Notes: a model not told the origin generated them from the sequence alone. 6,241 nt of DNA from Akkermansiaceae bacterium (GCA_011524615.1 WTJZ01000275.1:2224-8464), one strand, 5' to 3'. Shown: positions 1-6,241, numbered from the stretch's first letter. Made by a program: numbers and translations.

Positions 1-307
1 GGTCAGGATTCTCCTTATTACGCACCTCGAACTCACACCAAAACGAGGTTCGCGTATGCTCTGTAATGCACCCAGTAATGACGAGGTTATTCCCTAGGGT
101 CGCAGACTTCCGGTAATCGATCTCCGTACGCGCCACCACGGGGAAGATTTGCGTCTCCGCCATCTGTTGCAGATCAAACCCTACCTCCGCAGCCAAGTGC
201 GTGCGGCAGGTCTCAATCATGCGTAGATAAGCGATATTATGCACTACGCCGCCTATATCTGTATCGAAGAACATCACCTGCTCTTCTGTTGTCATTGTTA
301 GACTCAT
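1..307 (-). CDS. Hot-dog-fold acyl-CoA thioesterase (4HBT/YbgC type), partial
   Basis: Only the first 102 codons are in the window; the 3' end lies beyond base 1. The N-terminus shows the 4-hydroxybenzoyl-CoA thioesterase/YbgC signature: FFDTDIGGVVHNIAYLRMIE at residues 13-32. Asp17, the second Asp of the DTD triplet, aligns with the catalytic Asp of that family, and GxV plus a conserved Tyr follow. Family members are small soluble homotetramers or dimers of about 130-150 residues that hydrolyse acyl-CoA thioesters; the substrate here cannot be told. The ATG at 305-307 was chosen because AGAGGA lies 6 bases upstream and because it overlaps the previous gene's stop by one base (TAATG), which suggests translational coupling. 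Met5 (293-295) is a less likely alternative. It is the last visible gene of the leftward group with rseP and the PIN/TRAM gene. The family call is firm, the specific activity is not. Confidence 0.85.
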   Translation of the reverse strand, partial: MSLTMTTEEQVMFFDTDIGGVVHNIAYLRMIETCRTHLAAEVGFDLQQMAETQIFPVVARTEIDYRKSATLGNNLVITGCITEHTRTSFWCEFEVRNKENPD

Positions 308-1314
308 TACTGTTCCTCTAACTCAGCAAAGACCATAACACCAGAACTGGTTTGGAGTTTACTGATCACGACTACCGTTCTCGTCGTCCCCATATACTGC
401 GAGGCCTGGTTCACAACGATCATGCTGCCATCACTGAGGTAGCCCACGCCTTGATGCTCCTCCTTACCTGGGCGAGTGATCGTGAGGCGGATCTTCTCTC
501 CTACATTGATCTTTTGCTTAAAGGATTGTGCCACCTCTTCGATGTTGAGAGCCGAGACCCCTTCTACGCGCGCCGCCTTAGAGAGAGACACATCATTCGT
601 GACGAGGCGCGCTCCTGCGGCCTGAGATGCTGCAATGATACGCATATCCATCGCATCCTCAGACTTCGTCCCATCATTGGCAAAGATGGATAACTTTAAC
701 TCCTTGTGCTCACGTAACTGCATCAAGGTATCGAGCGCTCTCTCCCCCTTCTCCCGCTTACCTGACGAAGGTGAGTCAGCCATTACCTTAATCTCATCTA
801 ATACGAACTTAGGCACTAATAAGCGACCATAGAGTAACCCTGATTCCAGTAGCATCACCAAGCGCTGATCCATGATAGCACTCGCATCTAGTAAGACTAA
901 CGGACCATCATCTCCCTTCTGCTGGAATCGTACGTAGGGAATAGAAACCGCCAACGTCTCGCGATCCGTTCGCAACACCACCACAACGCCCAGGTAACAC
1001 GCTATGACATAGACAGCAGACTGCCAAAGAGCAGAACACAACTCATCACCACCCTGCTGCACGATCATCTGCTCCACAGGCACGAGTCGAATAATCGTAC
1101 CAAACAGCGCACCTATTCCGAGCCCTAATAAAATCCGTAAGAGCAGCCTGAGAGAGAGAACCTTCCGCCAGCACTCTAATATCACCATTATGATCATGGC
1201 AACCGCTCCGATCAGAGCCCCAAACAAACCTGCGAAAAGGTACCCACAGAGTACCCCAACAAGAATAAAAACACCTCTCGCGACAAGGAGAGGTGAAGTG
1301 TAGTTAATTTTCAT
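307..1314 (-). CDS. Membrane-anchored PIN/TRAM domain protein, YacL-like
   Basis: This 335-residue protein has the architecture of Bacillus YacL. Four hydrophobic segments (roughly residues 9-28, 29-47, 56-78 and 96-115) form an N-terminal membrane anchor. A PIN nuclease-fold domain follows (about 138-262) with the acidic residues expected of a metal site: Asp143 in LLDASAIMD, Glu174 in VLDEIK, Asp223 in AMDMRI and Asp241 in VTND. A C-terminal TRAM domain (about 270-332, starting VGEKIRLTI) is a predicted nucleic-acid-binding beta-barrel. PIN domains are typically metal-dependent ribonucleases, so a membrane-associated RNase or RNA-binding role is plausible, but the target of this family is not known to me. 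The gene begins 12 bases after rseP, has no Shine-Dalgarno sequence, and its stop overlaps the thioesterase start. All four acidic residues are present, so the nuclease site looks intact. Confidence 0.92.
   Translation of the reverse strand: MKINYTSPLLVARGVFILVGVLCGYLFAGLFGALIGAVAMIIMVILECWRKVLSLRLLLRILLGLGIGALFGTIIRLVPVEQMIVQQGGDELCSALWQSAVYVIACYLGVVVVLRTDRETLAVSIPYVRFQQKGDDGPLVLLDASAIMDQRLVMLLESGLLYGRLLVPKFVLDEIKVMADSPSSGKREKGERALDTLMQLREHKELKLSIFANDGTKSEDAMDMRIIAASQAAGARLVTNDVSLSKAARVEGVSALNIEEVAQSFKQKINVGEKIRLTITRPGKEEHQGVGYLSDGSMIVVNQASQYMGTTRTVVVISKLQTSSGVMVFAELEEQ
314..319 (-). promoter_or_regulatory. Shine-Dalgarno site of the thioesterase gene
   Basis: The minus strand reads AGAGGA, 6 bases before the ATG at 307 and inside the last codons of the PIN/TRAM gene. 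It decides the start of the thioesterase. It stands out because most other genes in this window show no such site. Confidence 0.6.
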
Positions 1315-1326
1315 AGTAGTATAATG

Positions 1327-2742
1327 TTAAAATTCAATCTTCTGAGGCGCGGTGGACTTAGGCTTGCCACCAAACACCTTACCAAAATTATCTCCGAGGT
1401 CCTTAGACGAGATGAAGAGGAAGAGACTGAAGAGAACAGCCACGAAGGCGGTCTGAATAACCTCAAGGATCTTAAGAGGTGCAGGCCTCCCTCTCACCCA
1501 TTCCGCGATCGAGAGCACAATGTGACCACCGTCCAATACCGGGAAAGGGAGTAAGTTAAAGATAGCGAGATTCACATTGAAGATCACAAGGAACCAAATC
1601 AATTCACGCCAACCATCTTTGATCGTTAAGAGATCGTACATCTGCTTACCAATACCGATCGGACCAGAGAAGTGCTGTACATCTAGACTCGTCTTACGAT
1701 TGGCGACCGCCTGTAGAGACTTCCACATAAACGTCCCTGCCTCAGTCATCTGATCAAATGGGTTCGGGTGCGAGTAAAAGAGCTCTGCACCATTATCGAT
1801 AGCGAAGTTAATCCCAATCAACTTACGATCGTAATCCTTTGGTAGCCTAGGGAATACCGGCGTGATCGACACCTCTCTAGTCTCGCCCTCTCTCAAGATG
1901 GTATAGAGGACTGCTTCTGCAGACTCCTTAGTCATATCCTGTACGGAGAGGAAGCTCGTCGCAGGTTGACCATTCACTTTTGTAATTTGATCTCCTTGCT
2001 GTAATCCTGCCTTAGCTGCCGGACTGTTCTCGATCACCGATCCGATGAAGACGTCTTGCTTTGGTGCGATCCCGATACGGCGCATCGCCTTACGCTCATA
2101 CCAACTCGTCTCCGGGATCTCATACCCACAGTTCACCGTGACGAGTCCCTCTACCCCAGGGCGCTCCACCTTGATCTCGATCAACTCTCCCGCACTCAGC
2201 GCGATCATCGTCGTGACCGCGTCGAACTTACCATCGAACGTCGCAGGTCGCTGTCCCGCGATTTCTACAATCGTATCACCAGCCTTGAGCCCCGCCTTCT
2301 CCGCAGGACTATCCGCCTGCACGTACCCGATCTCTGTACTCGTCACTGGGAACTCCGCGCGCCCCACCTTCCACACAATACAGGCAGCCGCGAAGGCTAA
2401 TAGAAAACTAAATAATGGCCCAGCAGCCGCCACAATGATCTTATCCAGAGGGGTAATCTTCTTCCCTGACTCTTTGGGAGCTAGCTTCTCACCCTCGATC
2501 GCCTCCATCGGAGCCATCTCAGGTAGTGAGACAAACCCTCCGAGTGGAATGGTACCAAGCCCCCATTGCACCCCATCAATCGTCTTCTTCCAGATCGGCT
2601 TACCGAACCAGATCTGAAATCGATCCACCTGCATACCTCGCCACTTCGCCGCCCAAAAGTGCCCTAATTCATGTACAAAGATAATGAAGTTGAACACCAG
2701 TACGACGCCTAAAATCGCCAATATTGAGAATAAAATATTCAT
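1327..2742 (-). CDS. rseP: RseP-like site-2 intramembrane metalloprotease (M50)
   Basis: The product cuts substrates within the membrane; in E. coli RseP completes degradation of the anti-sigma factor RseA. From the ATG at 2742 it is 471 residues, close to E. coli RseP (450). The zinc-binding HELGH motif is at residues 24-28 in the first membrane segment. The second catalytic motif, NLLPFPVLDG, ends near Asp404 in a C-terminal segment. Between them lie a membrane segment starting near AAAGPLFSFLLAF and two PDZ domains, each with an SPAxKAGL/GD core (about residues 138-212 and 230-298). A start at 2808 would add 22 polar residues before the first membrane helix (MCILGDLYFG...), so I prefer 2742. 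No Shine-Dalgarno is visible at either start. It heads the leftward group with the PIN/TRAM and thioesterase genes. The substrate, and whether a sigma-factor pathway exists here, cannot be seen. Confidence 0.93.
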   Translation of the reverse strand: MNILFSILAILGVVLVFNFIIFVHELGHFWAAKWRGMQVDRFQIWFGKPIWKKTIDGVQWGLGTIPLGGFVSLPEMAPMEAIEGEKLAPKESGKKITPLDKIIVAAAGPLFSFLLAFAAACIVWKVGRAEFPVTSTEIGYVQADSPAEKAGLKAGDTIVEIAGQRPATFDGKFDAVTTMIALSAGELIEIKVERPGVEGLVTVNCGYEIPETSWYERKAMRRIGIAPKQDVFIGSVIENSPAAKAGLQQGDQITKVNGQPATSFLSVQDMTKESAEAVLYTILREGETREVSITPVFPRLPKDYDRKLIGINFAIDNGAELFYSHPNPFDQMTEAGTFMWKSLQAVANRKTSLDVQHFSGPIGIGKQMYDLLTIKDGWRELIWFLVIFNVNLAIFNLLPFPVLDGGHIVLSIAEWVRGRPAPLKILEVIQTAFVAVLFSLFLFISSKDLGDNFGKVFGGKPKSTAPQKIEF

Positions 2743-2797
2743 GTTAGTATAATCATAAGCGTCATGCTGACGAATGACACCAAAATATAAGTCACCC

Positions 2798-2825
2798 AAA
2801 ATACACAAGCACCCTCAAACGTCAA
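2798..2825 (-). promoter_or_regulatory. Possible sigma70-type promoter for the rseP group
   Basis: On the minus strand TTGACG (2820-2825, five of six matches to TTGACA) is followed after 16 bases by TATTTT (2798-2803, four of six matches to TATAAT). Transcription would begin near 2790, leaving a leader of about 50 bases before the ATG at 2742. The prediction is by eye only; the -10 box is weak and the organism's consensus is unknown. Confidence 0.3.
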
Positions 2826-3008
2826 GCTTTCACAAAAATGAATCCCCTAACAAATCAGATCAAATCAATCTACCTCCATTCGATAAAAATGAATAACTAG
2901 AAAAAATAAGCCTCAACCTCTCTACAGGAACCCAAGCCAGGCTCAACGGCCTAAATCACCTCACCCTCTCTCTTCCATGATCCCTGCGGCCCAAAACTGA
3001 TCGGGTAC

Positions 3009-3061
3009 ATAAACGCCTCCAAGTGATAGTATCACATGATACTATCACTTAATAAACCTCC
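3009..3061. repeat. 30-bp nested palindrome flanked by direct repeats
   Basis: Bases 3021-3050 form a perfect inverted repeat with arms AAGTGATAGTATCA and TGATACTATCACTT around a central CA. Each arm contains its own odd-centred palindrome, TGATA-G-TATCA (3024-3034) and TGATA-C-TATCA (3037-3047), spaced 13 bases apart, so there are four similar half sites. The unit is flanked by near-identical direct repeats, ATAAACGCCTCC (3009-3020) and ATAAACCTCC (3052-3061). There is no T-tract directly after the arms on either strand, so a standard terminator is unlikely. A two-dimer operator, an RNA hairpin (13-bp stem, four-base loop), or a palindromic dispersed repeat are the options. Confidence 0.8.
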
Positions 3062-3071
3062 TTCCACGCTC

Positions 3072-3090
3072 ATGTCATCATGATGAACAT
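3072..3090. repeat. Bulged palindrome beside the 30-bp palindrome
   Basis: The 12-mer TCATCATGATGA (3075-3086) is a perfect palindrome. Removing one A would make ATGT...ACAT (3072-3090) a perfect 18-bp palindrome, so it is a longer symmetric site with a single-base bulge. It lies 21 bases beyond the 30-bp palindrome and may be part of the same element. Confidence 0.55.
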
Positions 3091-3227
3091 ACTGCTAAAA
3101 AATGCGTGAGACGGAAGCACCCCAAACATAGGAATTCTGAAGAAAGGTAACCGAACTCGTAAGAGGACTACGTGTCTCTTATCAGAAGTATGAGCCACTA
3201 ATCACTTCAAAAAGCTTACAAATTAAC

Positions 3228-3304
3228 TGGTCGGGATGACAGGATTCGAACCTGCGACCTCACGTCCCCCAGACGCACGCGCTACCAGACTGCGCTACAT
3301 CCCG
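3228..3304 (-). tRNA. tRNA-Pro (anticodon GGG)
   Basis: The minus strand folds as a complete cloverleaf: acceptor CGGGATG paired perfectly with CATCCCG, D stem GCGC/GCGC, anticodon stem TGCGT/ACGTG, loop CTGGGGG, T stem GCAGG/CCTGT with loop TTCGAAT. The anticodon at positions 34-36 is GGG, which reads proline CCC and CCU codons. C1-G72, A73 and G35/G36 agree with the bacterial prolyl-tRNA synthetase identity set. The mature body is 74 bases (3231-3304) and the CCA end is encoded (3228-3230). Two wobble pairs sit at the top of the anticodon stem, and positions 32 and 38 (C and G) can form a Watson-Crick pair. The gene stands alone, divergent from argC, and its promoter and terminator are not obvious. 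Confidence 0.96.
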
Positions 3305-3416
3305 ACATCATGAATCAGCACCTCATGGAGCTAATTGCGAGAATCACTCTATTGGGAGTAAATGCCTATTGGCAAGCAAGATTTCACATGATAACTCCTT
3401 TCTAAAAAATATCATT

Positions 3417-4448
3417 ATGGAATCATCGATCAAGGTAGCGATCTTAGGAGCTAGTGGGTACACTGGGCTCGAGTTAATCCGTCTCGTCTCAGGGCATCCA
3501 CACATGGAACTCTGTGGAATCTCATCTCGTGCCTATGCGGGCAAGACGCTAGCAGAAGTCTTTCCTCGCTTTGCCCAATCTCGCTTCGCGGATGTCGAGT
3601 TCGTCATGCCTGATACAGTCAAGGATATGGGGGTCGATGCCGCATTCCTAGCTCTACCACATGGCAAGGCAGCCGAGTACGCGATCGAGCTGCTCGCAGC
3701 TGGGGTAAAGGTCTTCGATCTCAGTGCAGACTTCCGTCTCCGCGACATCGCAGTCTATGAGGAGTTCTATGGCGAGCACCCAGCTCCAGAACTCCTCACA
3801 CAGGCCGTCTATGGGATGCCTGAGCTCTACACTGAGGAGATCAAGAAGACTGATCTGATCGCCTCACCGGGATGCTACCCGACCAGCATCATTCTCCCAC
3901 TGGTCCCGCTCCTCCAGCGTGGCCTCATCGACCACACCACGATTCAGGCCTTTTCGATGAGTGGAGTCAGTGGTGCAGGGCGTAAGGAGAGCATCCCTCT
4001 CCTCTTCTGTGAGGCTAATGAAAGCGTCCGCGCCTATGGCATACCAAAGCACCGTCACCTCTCCGAGATCGAGCAGGAGCTCAGCTTTGCCGCTGGGGAA
4101 AAGGTAACTATCTCGTTCAGCCCACATCTCGTTCCGGTGCAGTCAGGCATCGCCTCCACGATCTCCGCGACCTTGACTGGCGACTGGGAACAGGTAGGAG
4201 CAGCGCTAGAGGAGGCGTATCGTGACGCCACCTTCGTCAGACTCCTAGGAGCAGGTCAGTGCGCTGACACCAAGCATGTGACCCGTACGAACTTCCTCGA
4301 CATCGGATGGCACTACGACGAGCGCACTAACCGAGTCCTCCTCACCTCTGCGGAAGACAACGTCGTCAAAGGAGCCTCAGGACAGGCGATCCACGCTCTC
4401 AACCTTAAGTTCGGATTCGCGCCAGACGCAGGCCTCACCTCATTCTAA
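3417..4448 (+). CDS. argC: N-acetyl-gamma-glutamyl-phosphate reductase
   Basis: ArgC reduces N-acetylglutamyl-5-phosphate to the semialdehyde with NADPH, the third step of acetylated ornithine synthesis, in the cytoplasm. The product is 343 residues, the usual length of the longer ArgC class (about 340). The N-terminal dinucleotide-binding motif GASGYTG is at residues 11-17. The catalytic Cys153 lies in ASPGCYPTS (149-157). The HRHLSEIEQ motif (212-220) carries the conserved histidines, and SFSPHLVPVQSGI (233-245) matches the conserved PHL-P region, except that Ser243 stands where Arg is usual before GI. The ATG at 3417 was chosen because homology starts there; an upstream TTG (3369) would add 16 residues with no family likeness. 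There is no Shine-Dalgarno and no clear promoter or ArgR box in the 112 bases before it. argJ follows after 4 bases. Confidence 0.95.
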   Translation: MESSIKVAILGASGYTGLELIRLVSGHPHMELCGISSRAYAGKTLAEVFPRFAQSRFADVEFVMPDTVKDMGVDAAFLALPHGKAAEYAIELLAAGVKVFDLSADFRLRDIAVYEEFYGEHPAPELLTQAVYGMPELYTEEIKKTDLIASPGCYPTSIILPLVPLLQRGLIDHTTIQAFSMSGVSGAGRKESIPLLFCEANESVRAYGIPKHRHLSEIEQELSFAAGEKVTISFSPHLVPVQSGIASTISATLTGDWEQVGAALEEAYRDATFVRLLGAGQCADTKHVTRTNFLDIGWHYDERTNRVLLTSAEDNVVKGASGQAIHALNLKFGFAPDAGLTSF

Positions 4449-4452
4449 TCCT

Positions 4453-5706
4453 ATGTCAGAGATTACTATCATTCCAGGAGGTGTATGTGCTGCACAGGGA
4501 TACCAGGCGCATGCGATCGAATGTGGAGTCAAGGACCCAAAGAACCCTCGACTCGACATGGGGCTCATCTACAGCCCGACGGAGACAACATCCGCAGCGG
4601 CATTCACCACGAACCAAGTGTGTGCTGCCCCTGTCAAGCTCAGTAAGGCGCACCTCGCAGAGGCGAACTTCCGCGCCTTTCTCGTCAATAGTGGCAATGC
4701 GAATGCCTGCACTGGGGAACAAGGATTAACCGACGCTCAGACCCATACCGCTCAACTCGCCGAGGAACTAGGACTCCAGCCGAATCAAATCGCCGTCTGT
4801 TCGACAGGTGTCATCGGCCTCCCTCTCCCAGCGGAGCGCATGAGCGCTCAACTCCCCGCTCTCGCCTCAGGACTCCATGCTTCCACCGCACAAGCCGACC
4901 TCTTCGCTAAGGCCATCATGACGAGTGACACGCGCCAAAAGGAGATCGCGGTCGAAGTCGAACTCGGAGGTAAGAAAGTCCGCATCGGTGGATGCTCCAA
5001 GGGTGCAGGTATGATCAAGCCTAGTATGGCCACCATGCTCTGCTTCCTCACCACAGATGCTGCGATCCCTAAGGACCTCCTCCAAGAAGCTGTCATCGAG
5101 GCGACTAATGCCTCCTTTAACCGTATCTCCGTCGACGGTGATATGAGTACGAATGATACCGTCCTGCTCATGGCGAACGGTCTCAGCGGCGCCGAAGTCA
5201 CCGACCTAGAGAGCGATGAAGGTGTAGTCTTCCGCTCGGCCCTCACCTATGTCATGGACTACCTTGCTAAGGCTATCGTCCTTGATGGAGAAAAGGTGAC
5301 TAAGTTCGTCACTGTGCATGTCCTCAATGCCCGCACAGAAGAGGATGCCCAGCACGTCGCTGAAGCGGTAGCCAACAGTCCCCTAGTGAAATCCTCTTGG
5401 AATGGCGACGACCCTAACTGGGGGCGCGTCATTCACGCCGTAGGCTATGCCAAGGCTCATATCCAAGAAGATCTCATCGACATCCTTTGGGAGGACCAAC
5501 TCGCCTGTGAAGGCGGTAAACTCGGCCCAGCACACATCTCCAAACTGCGCGAGATCGCCAGCAAAGATGCCTTCGAGCTCATCATCGACCTCAAGCTCGG
5601 AGAGGCCAGCTACAAGATGTACACCTCCGACCTCTCACCAGAATACGTAGACTACAACCGATCAGAGTACTCCTACTGGAAGGCCGTAGAACGTAACCAA
5701 GGGTAA
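4453..5706 (+). CDS. argJ: Glutamate N-acetyltransferase/ornithine acetyltransferase
   Basis: ArgJ moves the acetyl group from N-acetylornithine to glutamate, closing the acetyl cycle; some members also acetylate glutamate from acetyl-CoA. The precursor of 417 residues (family about 400) cleaves itself before a Thr to give alpha and beta chains. The site is seen at KGAGMIKPSMATML (183-196), with cleavage expected between Ala193 and Thr194, the new N-terminal nucleophile. Ser191 replaces the more usual Asn of PNMATML. The oxyanion-hole motif CSTGVIG is at 116-122 (Thr118, Gly119). The C-terminus (YVDYNRSEYSYW) recalls the conserved Asn/Tyr/Ser end of the beta chain but carries about ten extra residues. 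It starts 4 bases after argC with no Shine-Dalgarno, so coupled translation is likely. Whether this enzyme is mono- or bifunctional cannot be decided from sequence alone. Confidence 0.95.
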   Translation: MSEITIIPGGVCAAQGYQAHAIECGVKDPKNPRLDMGLIYSPTETTSAAAFTTNQVCAAPVKLSKAHLAEANFRAFLVNSGNANACTGEQGLTDAQTHTAQLAEELGLQPNQIAVCSTGVIGLPLPAERMSAQLPALASGLHASTAQADLFAKAIMTSDTRQKEIAVEVELGGKKVRIGGCSKGAGMIKPSMATMLCFLTTDAAIPKDLLQEAVIEATNASFNRISVDGDMSTNDTVLLMANGLSGAEVTDLESDEGVVFRSALTYVMDYLAKAIVLDGEKVTKFVTVHVLNARTEEDAQHVAEAVANSPLVKSSWNGDDPNWGRVIHAVGYAKAHIQEDLIDILWEDQLACEGGKLGPAHISKLREIASKDAFELIIDLKLGEASYKMYTSDLSPEYVDYNRSEYSYWKAVERNQG

Positions 5707-5728
5707 GTCCTACTTAGCTCGATCACCA

Positions 5729-6241
5729 ATGAAACGTCTCTCTATCCTCACCGATGGCAAACCTGGTCATGAGAACCAATCCATGGCTCTCGCGGAAGCT
5801 CTCCAGCGCAGGTGCGCCTGTGAGATAGAGATACGCCCATATAAGGAATGGCGCACACTCTCGAACCCCGATCTCGTAATCTCCGCTGGTCATAAGACAC
5901 ACCTCCCACTCTTACGAGCTAAGTGGAAGTACGCGGCTCAGTCAGCCGTTCTCATGCGCCCATCCCTCCCTGCATTCTGCTTTGACTACATCATCGCCCC
6001 TGAACACGACTTCCCTCATGGGGAGCCAAATCAGCAGACCTTACTTACTCAGGGGATGCTCTGCCGCTTGCCAGAGGAACTCACTGAGAAGCAAGGCCAA
6101 TCGATGATCCTCATTGGAGGGCCCTCCAAGCACTACGGTTGGGACACCTCAGACATGCTTAATCAGATCCACGAGGCGATCTCTAAGAGCCCTCACCCTG
6201 TCATCCTCACAGACTCCCGCCGCACCCCTCTCGATACGAGG
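5729..6241 (+). CDS. ELM1-family (DUF1022) protein, partial
   Basis: The first 171 codons are present with no stop; family members are usually around 300-350 residues, so roughly half is missing to the right. The opening ILTDGKPGHENQSMALAEAL (6-25) is the family's N-terminal signature. Further matches are DLVISAGHKT (48-57), FDYIIAPEHD (85-94), LIGGPSKHYGWD (128-139) and TDSRRTP (161-167). The family is named after plant mitochondrial fission factor ELM1, but bacteria have no such process. The bacterial proteins look like GT-B-fold, glycosyltransferase-like proteins, and their function is not established as far as I know. No signal peptide or membrane segment is seen in the visible part. It lies 22 bases after argJ on the same strand, without a Shine-Dalgarno, so it may be co-transcribed with argCJ; a link to arginine metabolism is not implied. 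Confidence 0.88.
   Translation, partial: MKRLSILTDGKPGHENQSMALAEALQRRCACEIEIRPYKEWRTLSNPDLVISAGHKTHLPLLRAKWKYAAQSAVLMRPSLPAFCFDYIIAPEHDFPHGEPNQQTLLTQGMLCRLPEELTEKQGQSMILIGGPSKHYGWDTSDMLNQIHEAISKSPHPVILTDSRRTPLDTR

Larger units (their letters stand above)
2809..3227. other. Long intergenic region with palindromes and no convincing gene
   Basis: These 419 bases separate rseP from the tRNA-Pro gene. They are more A+T-rich than the flanking genes, and the stretch at about 2910-3000 is pyrimidine-rich on the plus strand. Only very short ORFs occur on either strand. The notable contents are the nested palindrome with flanking direct repeats (3009-3061), a second palindrome (3072-3090), a weak hairpin (3160-3181), and a candidate promoter at the rseP end. 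The region should hold the rseP promoter and the end of the tRNA transcript, but I see no clear rho-independent terminator. Confidence 0.7.

Noticed and set aside
2743..2808. N-terminal 22-codon extension of the rseP reading frame
   Set aside because: It is polar, precedes the first membrane helix, has no family likeness and no Shine-Dalgarno; the ATG at 2742 places HELGH at the usual distance from the N-terminus.
2838..2900. Plus-strand 20-codon ORF in the intergenic region
   Set aside because: It has no Shine-Dalgarno, no recognisable content and chance length.
2901..2943. Minus-strand AGCCT/AGGCT stem followed by TATTTTTT as a terminator
   Set aside because: The stem is only 5 bp with a loop of about 25 bases; too weak to call, and the T-run alone is not enough.
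3097..3120. Minus-strand GTGC...GCAT stem followed by six Ts as the tRNA-Pro terminator
   Set aside because: The stem is only about 4 bp, including a wobble, with a long loop.
3160..3181. Hairpin TAAGAG(G)AC / GTCTCTTA downstream of tRNA-Pro as a terminator
   Set aside because: The stem is bulged and no T-tract follows on either strand.
3369..3416. TTG start giving argC 16 extra residues
   Set aside because: ArgC homology begins at the ATG at 3417; the extension has no family likeness and no ribosome binding site.
3305..3416. ArgR box or attenuator before argC
   Set aside because: No paired TGAAT/ATTCA-like boxes and no leader peptide rich in arginine codons were seen.
352..5650. Medium-length reading frames opposite or out of frame with the six real genes
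   Set aside because: Each overlaps a gene with clear family motifs and has low-complexity or Arg/Ser/Thr-rich translations typical of shadow frames.

Overview
The window is an ordinary chromosomal segment of a bacterium, about half G+C in its genes and more A+T-rich in its one long intergenic stretch. I favour a member of the Verrucomicrobiota or a relative in the PVC group. The reasons are the style of the RseP-type protease, a YacL-type PIN/TRAM membrane protein next to it, an ELM1-family protein, and the near absence of Shine-Dalgarno sequences in front of most genes. This placement is inference from protein character and is not proven by a marker gene.

Layout: two gene groups point away from a central non-coding region. 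Leftward (minus strand, about 2742 to 1) lies a compact run: an RseP-like site-2 membrane protease, a membrane-anchored PIN/TRAM protein 12 bases downstream, and a hot-dog-fold acyl-CoA thioesterase whose start codon shares one base with the preceding stop (TAATG). The thioesterase runs off the left edge. Rightward (plus strand, 3417 to 6241) lie argC and argJ, 4 bases apart, then after 22 bases an ELM1-family protein that runs off the right edge. ArgC and ArgJ catalyse the N-acetylglutamyl-phosphate reductase step and the acetyl-recycling step of ornithine/arginine synthesis.

Between the groups, on the minus strand, is a tRNA-Pro(GGG) with an encoded CCA end (3228-3304). About 420 bases between this tRNA and rseP hold no convincing gene. 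They do hold the most unusual structure in the window: a perfect 14+14 bp inverted repeat (3021-3050) built from two shorter palindromes, flanked by near-identical direct repeats that contain strong Shine-Dalgarno-like cores on the minus strand. A second palindrome with a one-base bulge lies 21 bases further on. Together these look like an operator, or a copy of a dispersed palindromic repeat.

I found no mobile-element gene, CRISPR array, defence system or toxin-antitoxin pair. The protein-coding content is housekeeping, so the novelty claims are modest and centre on the intergenic element.
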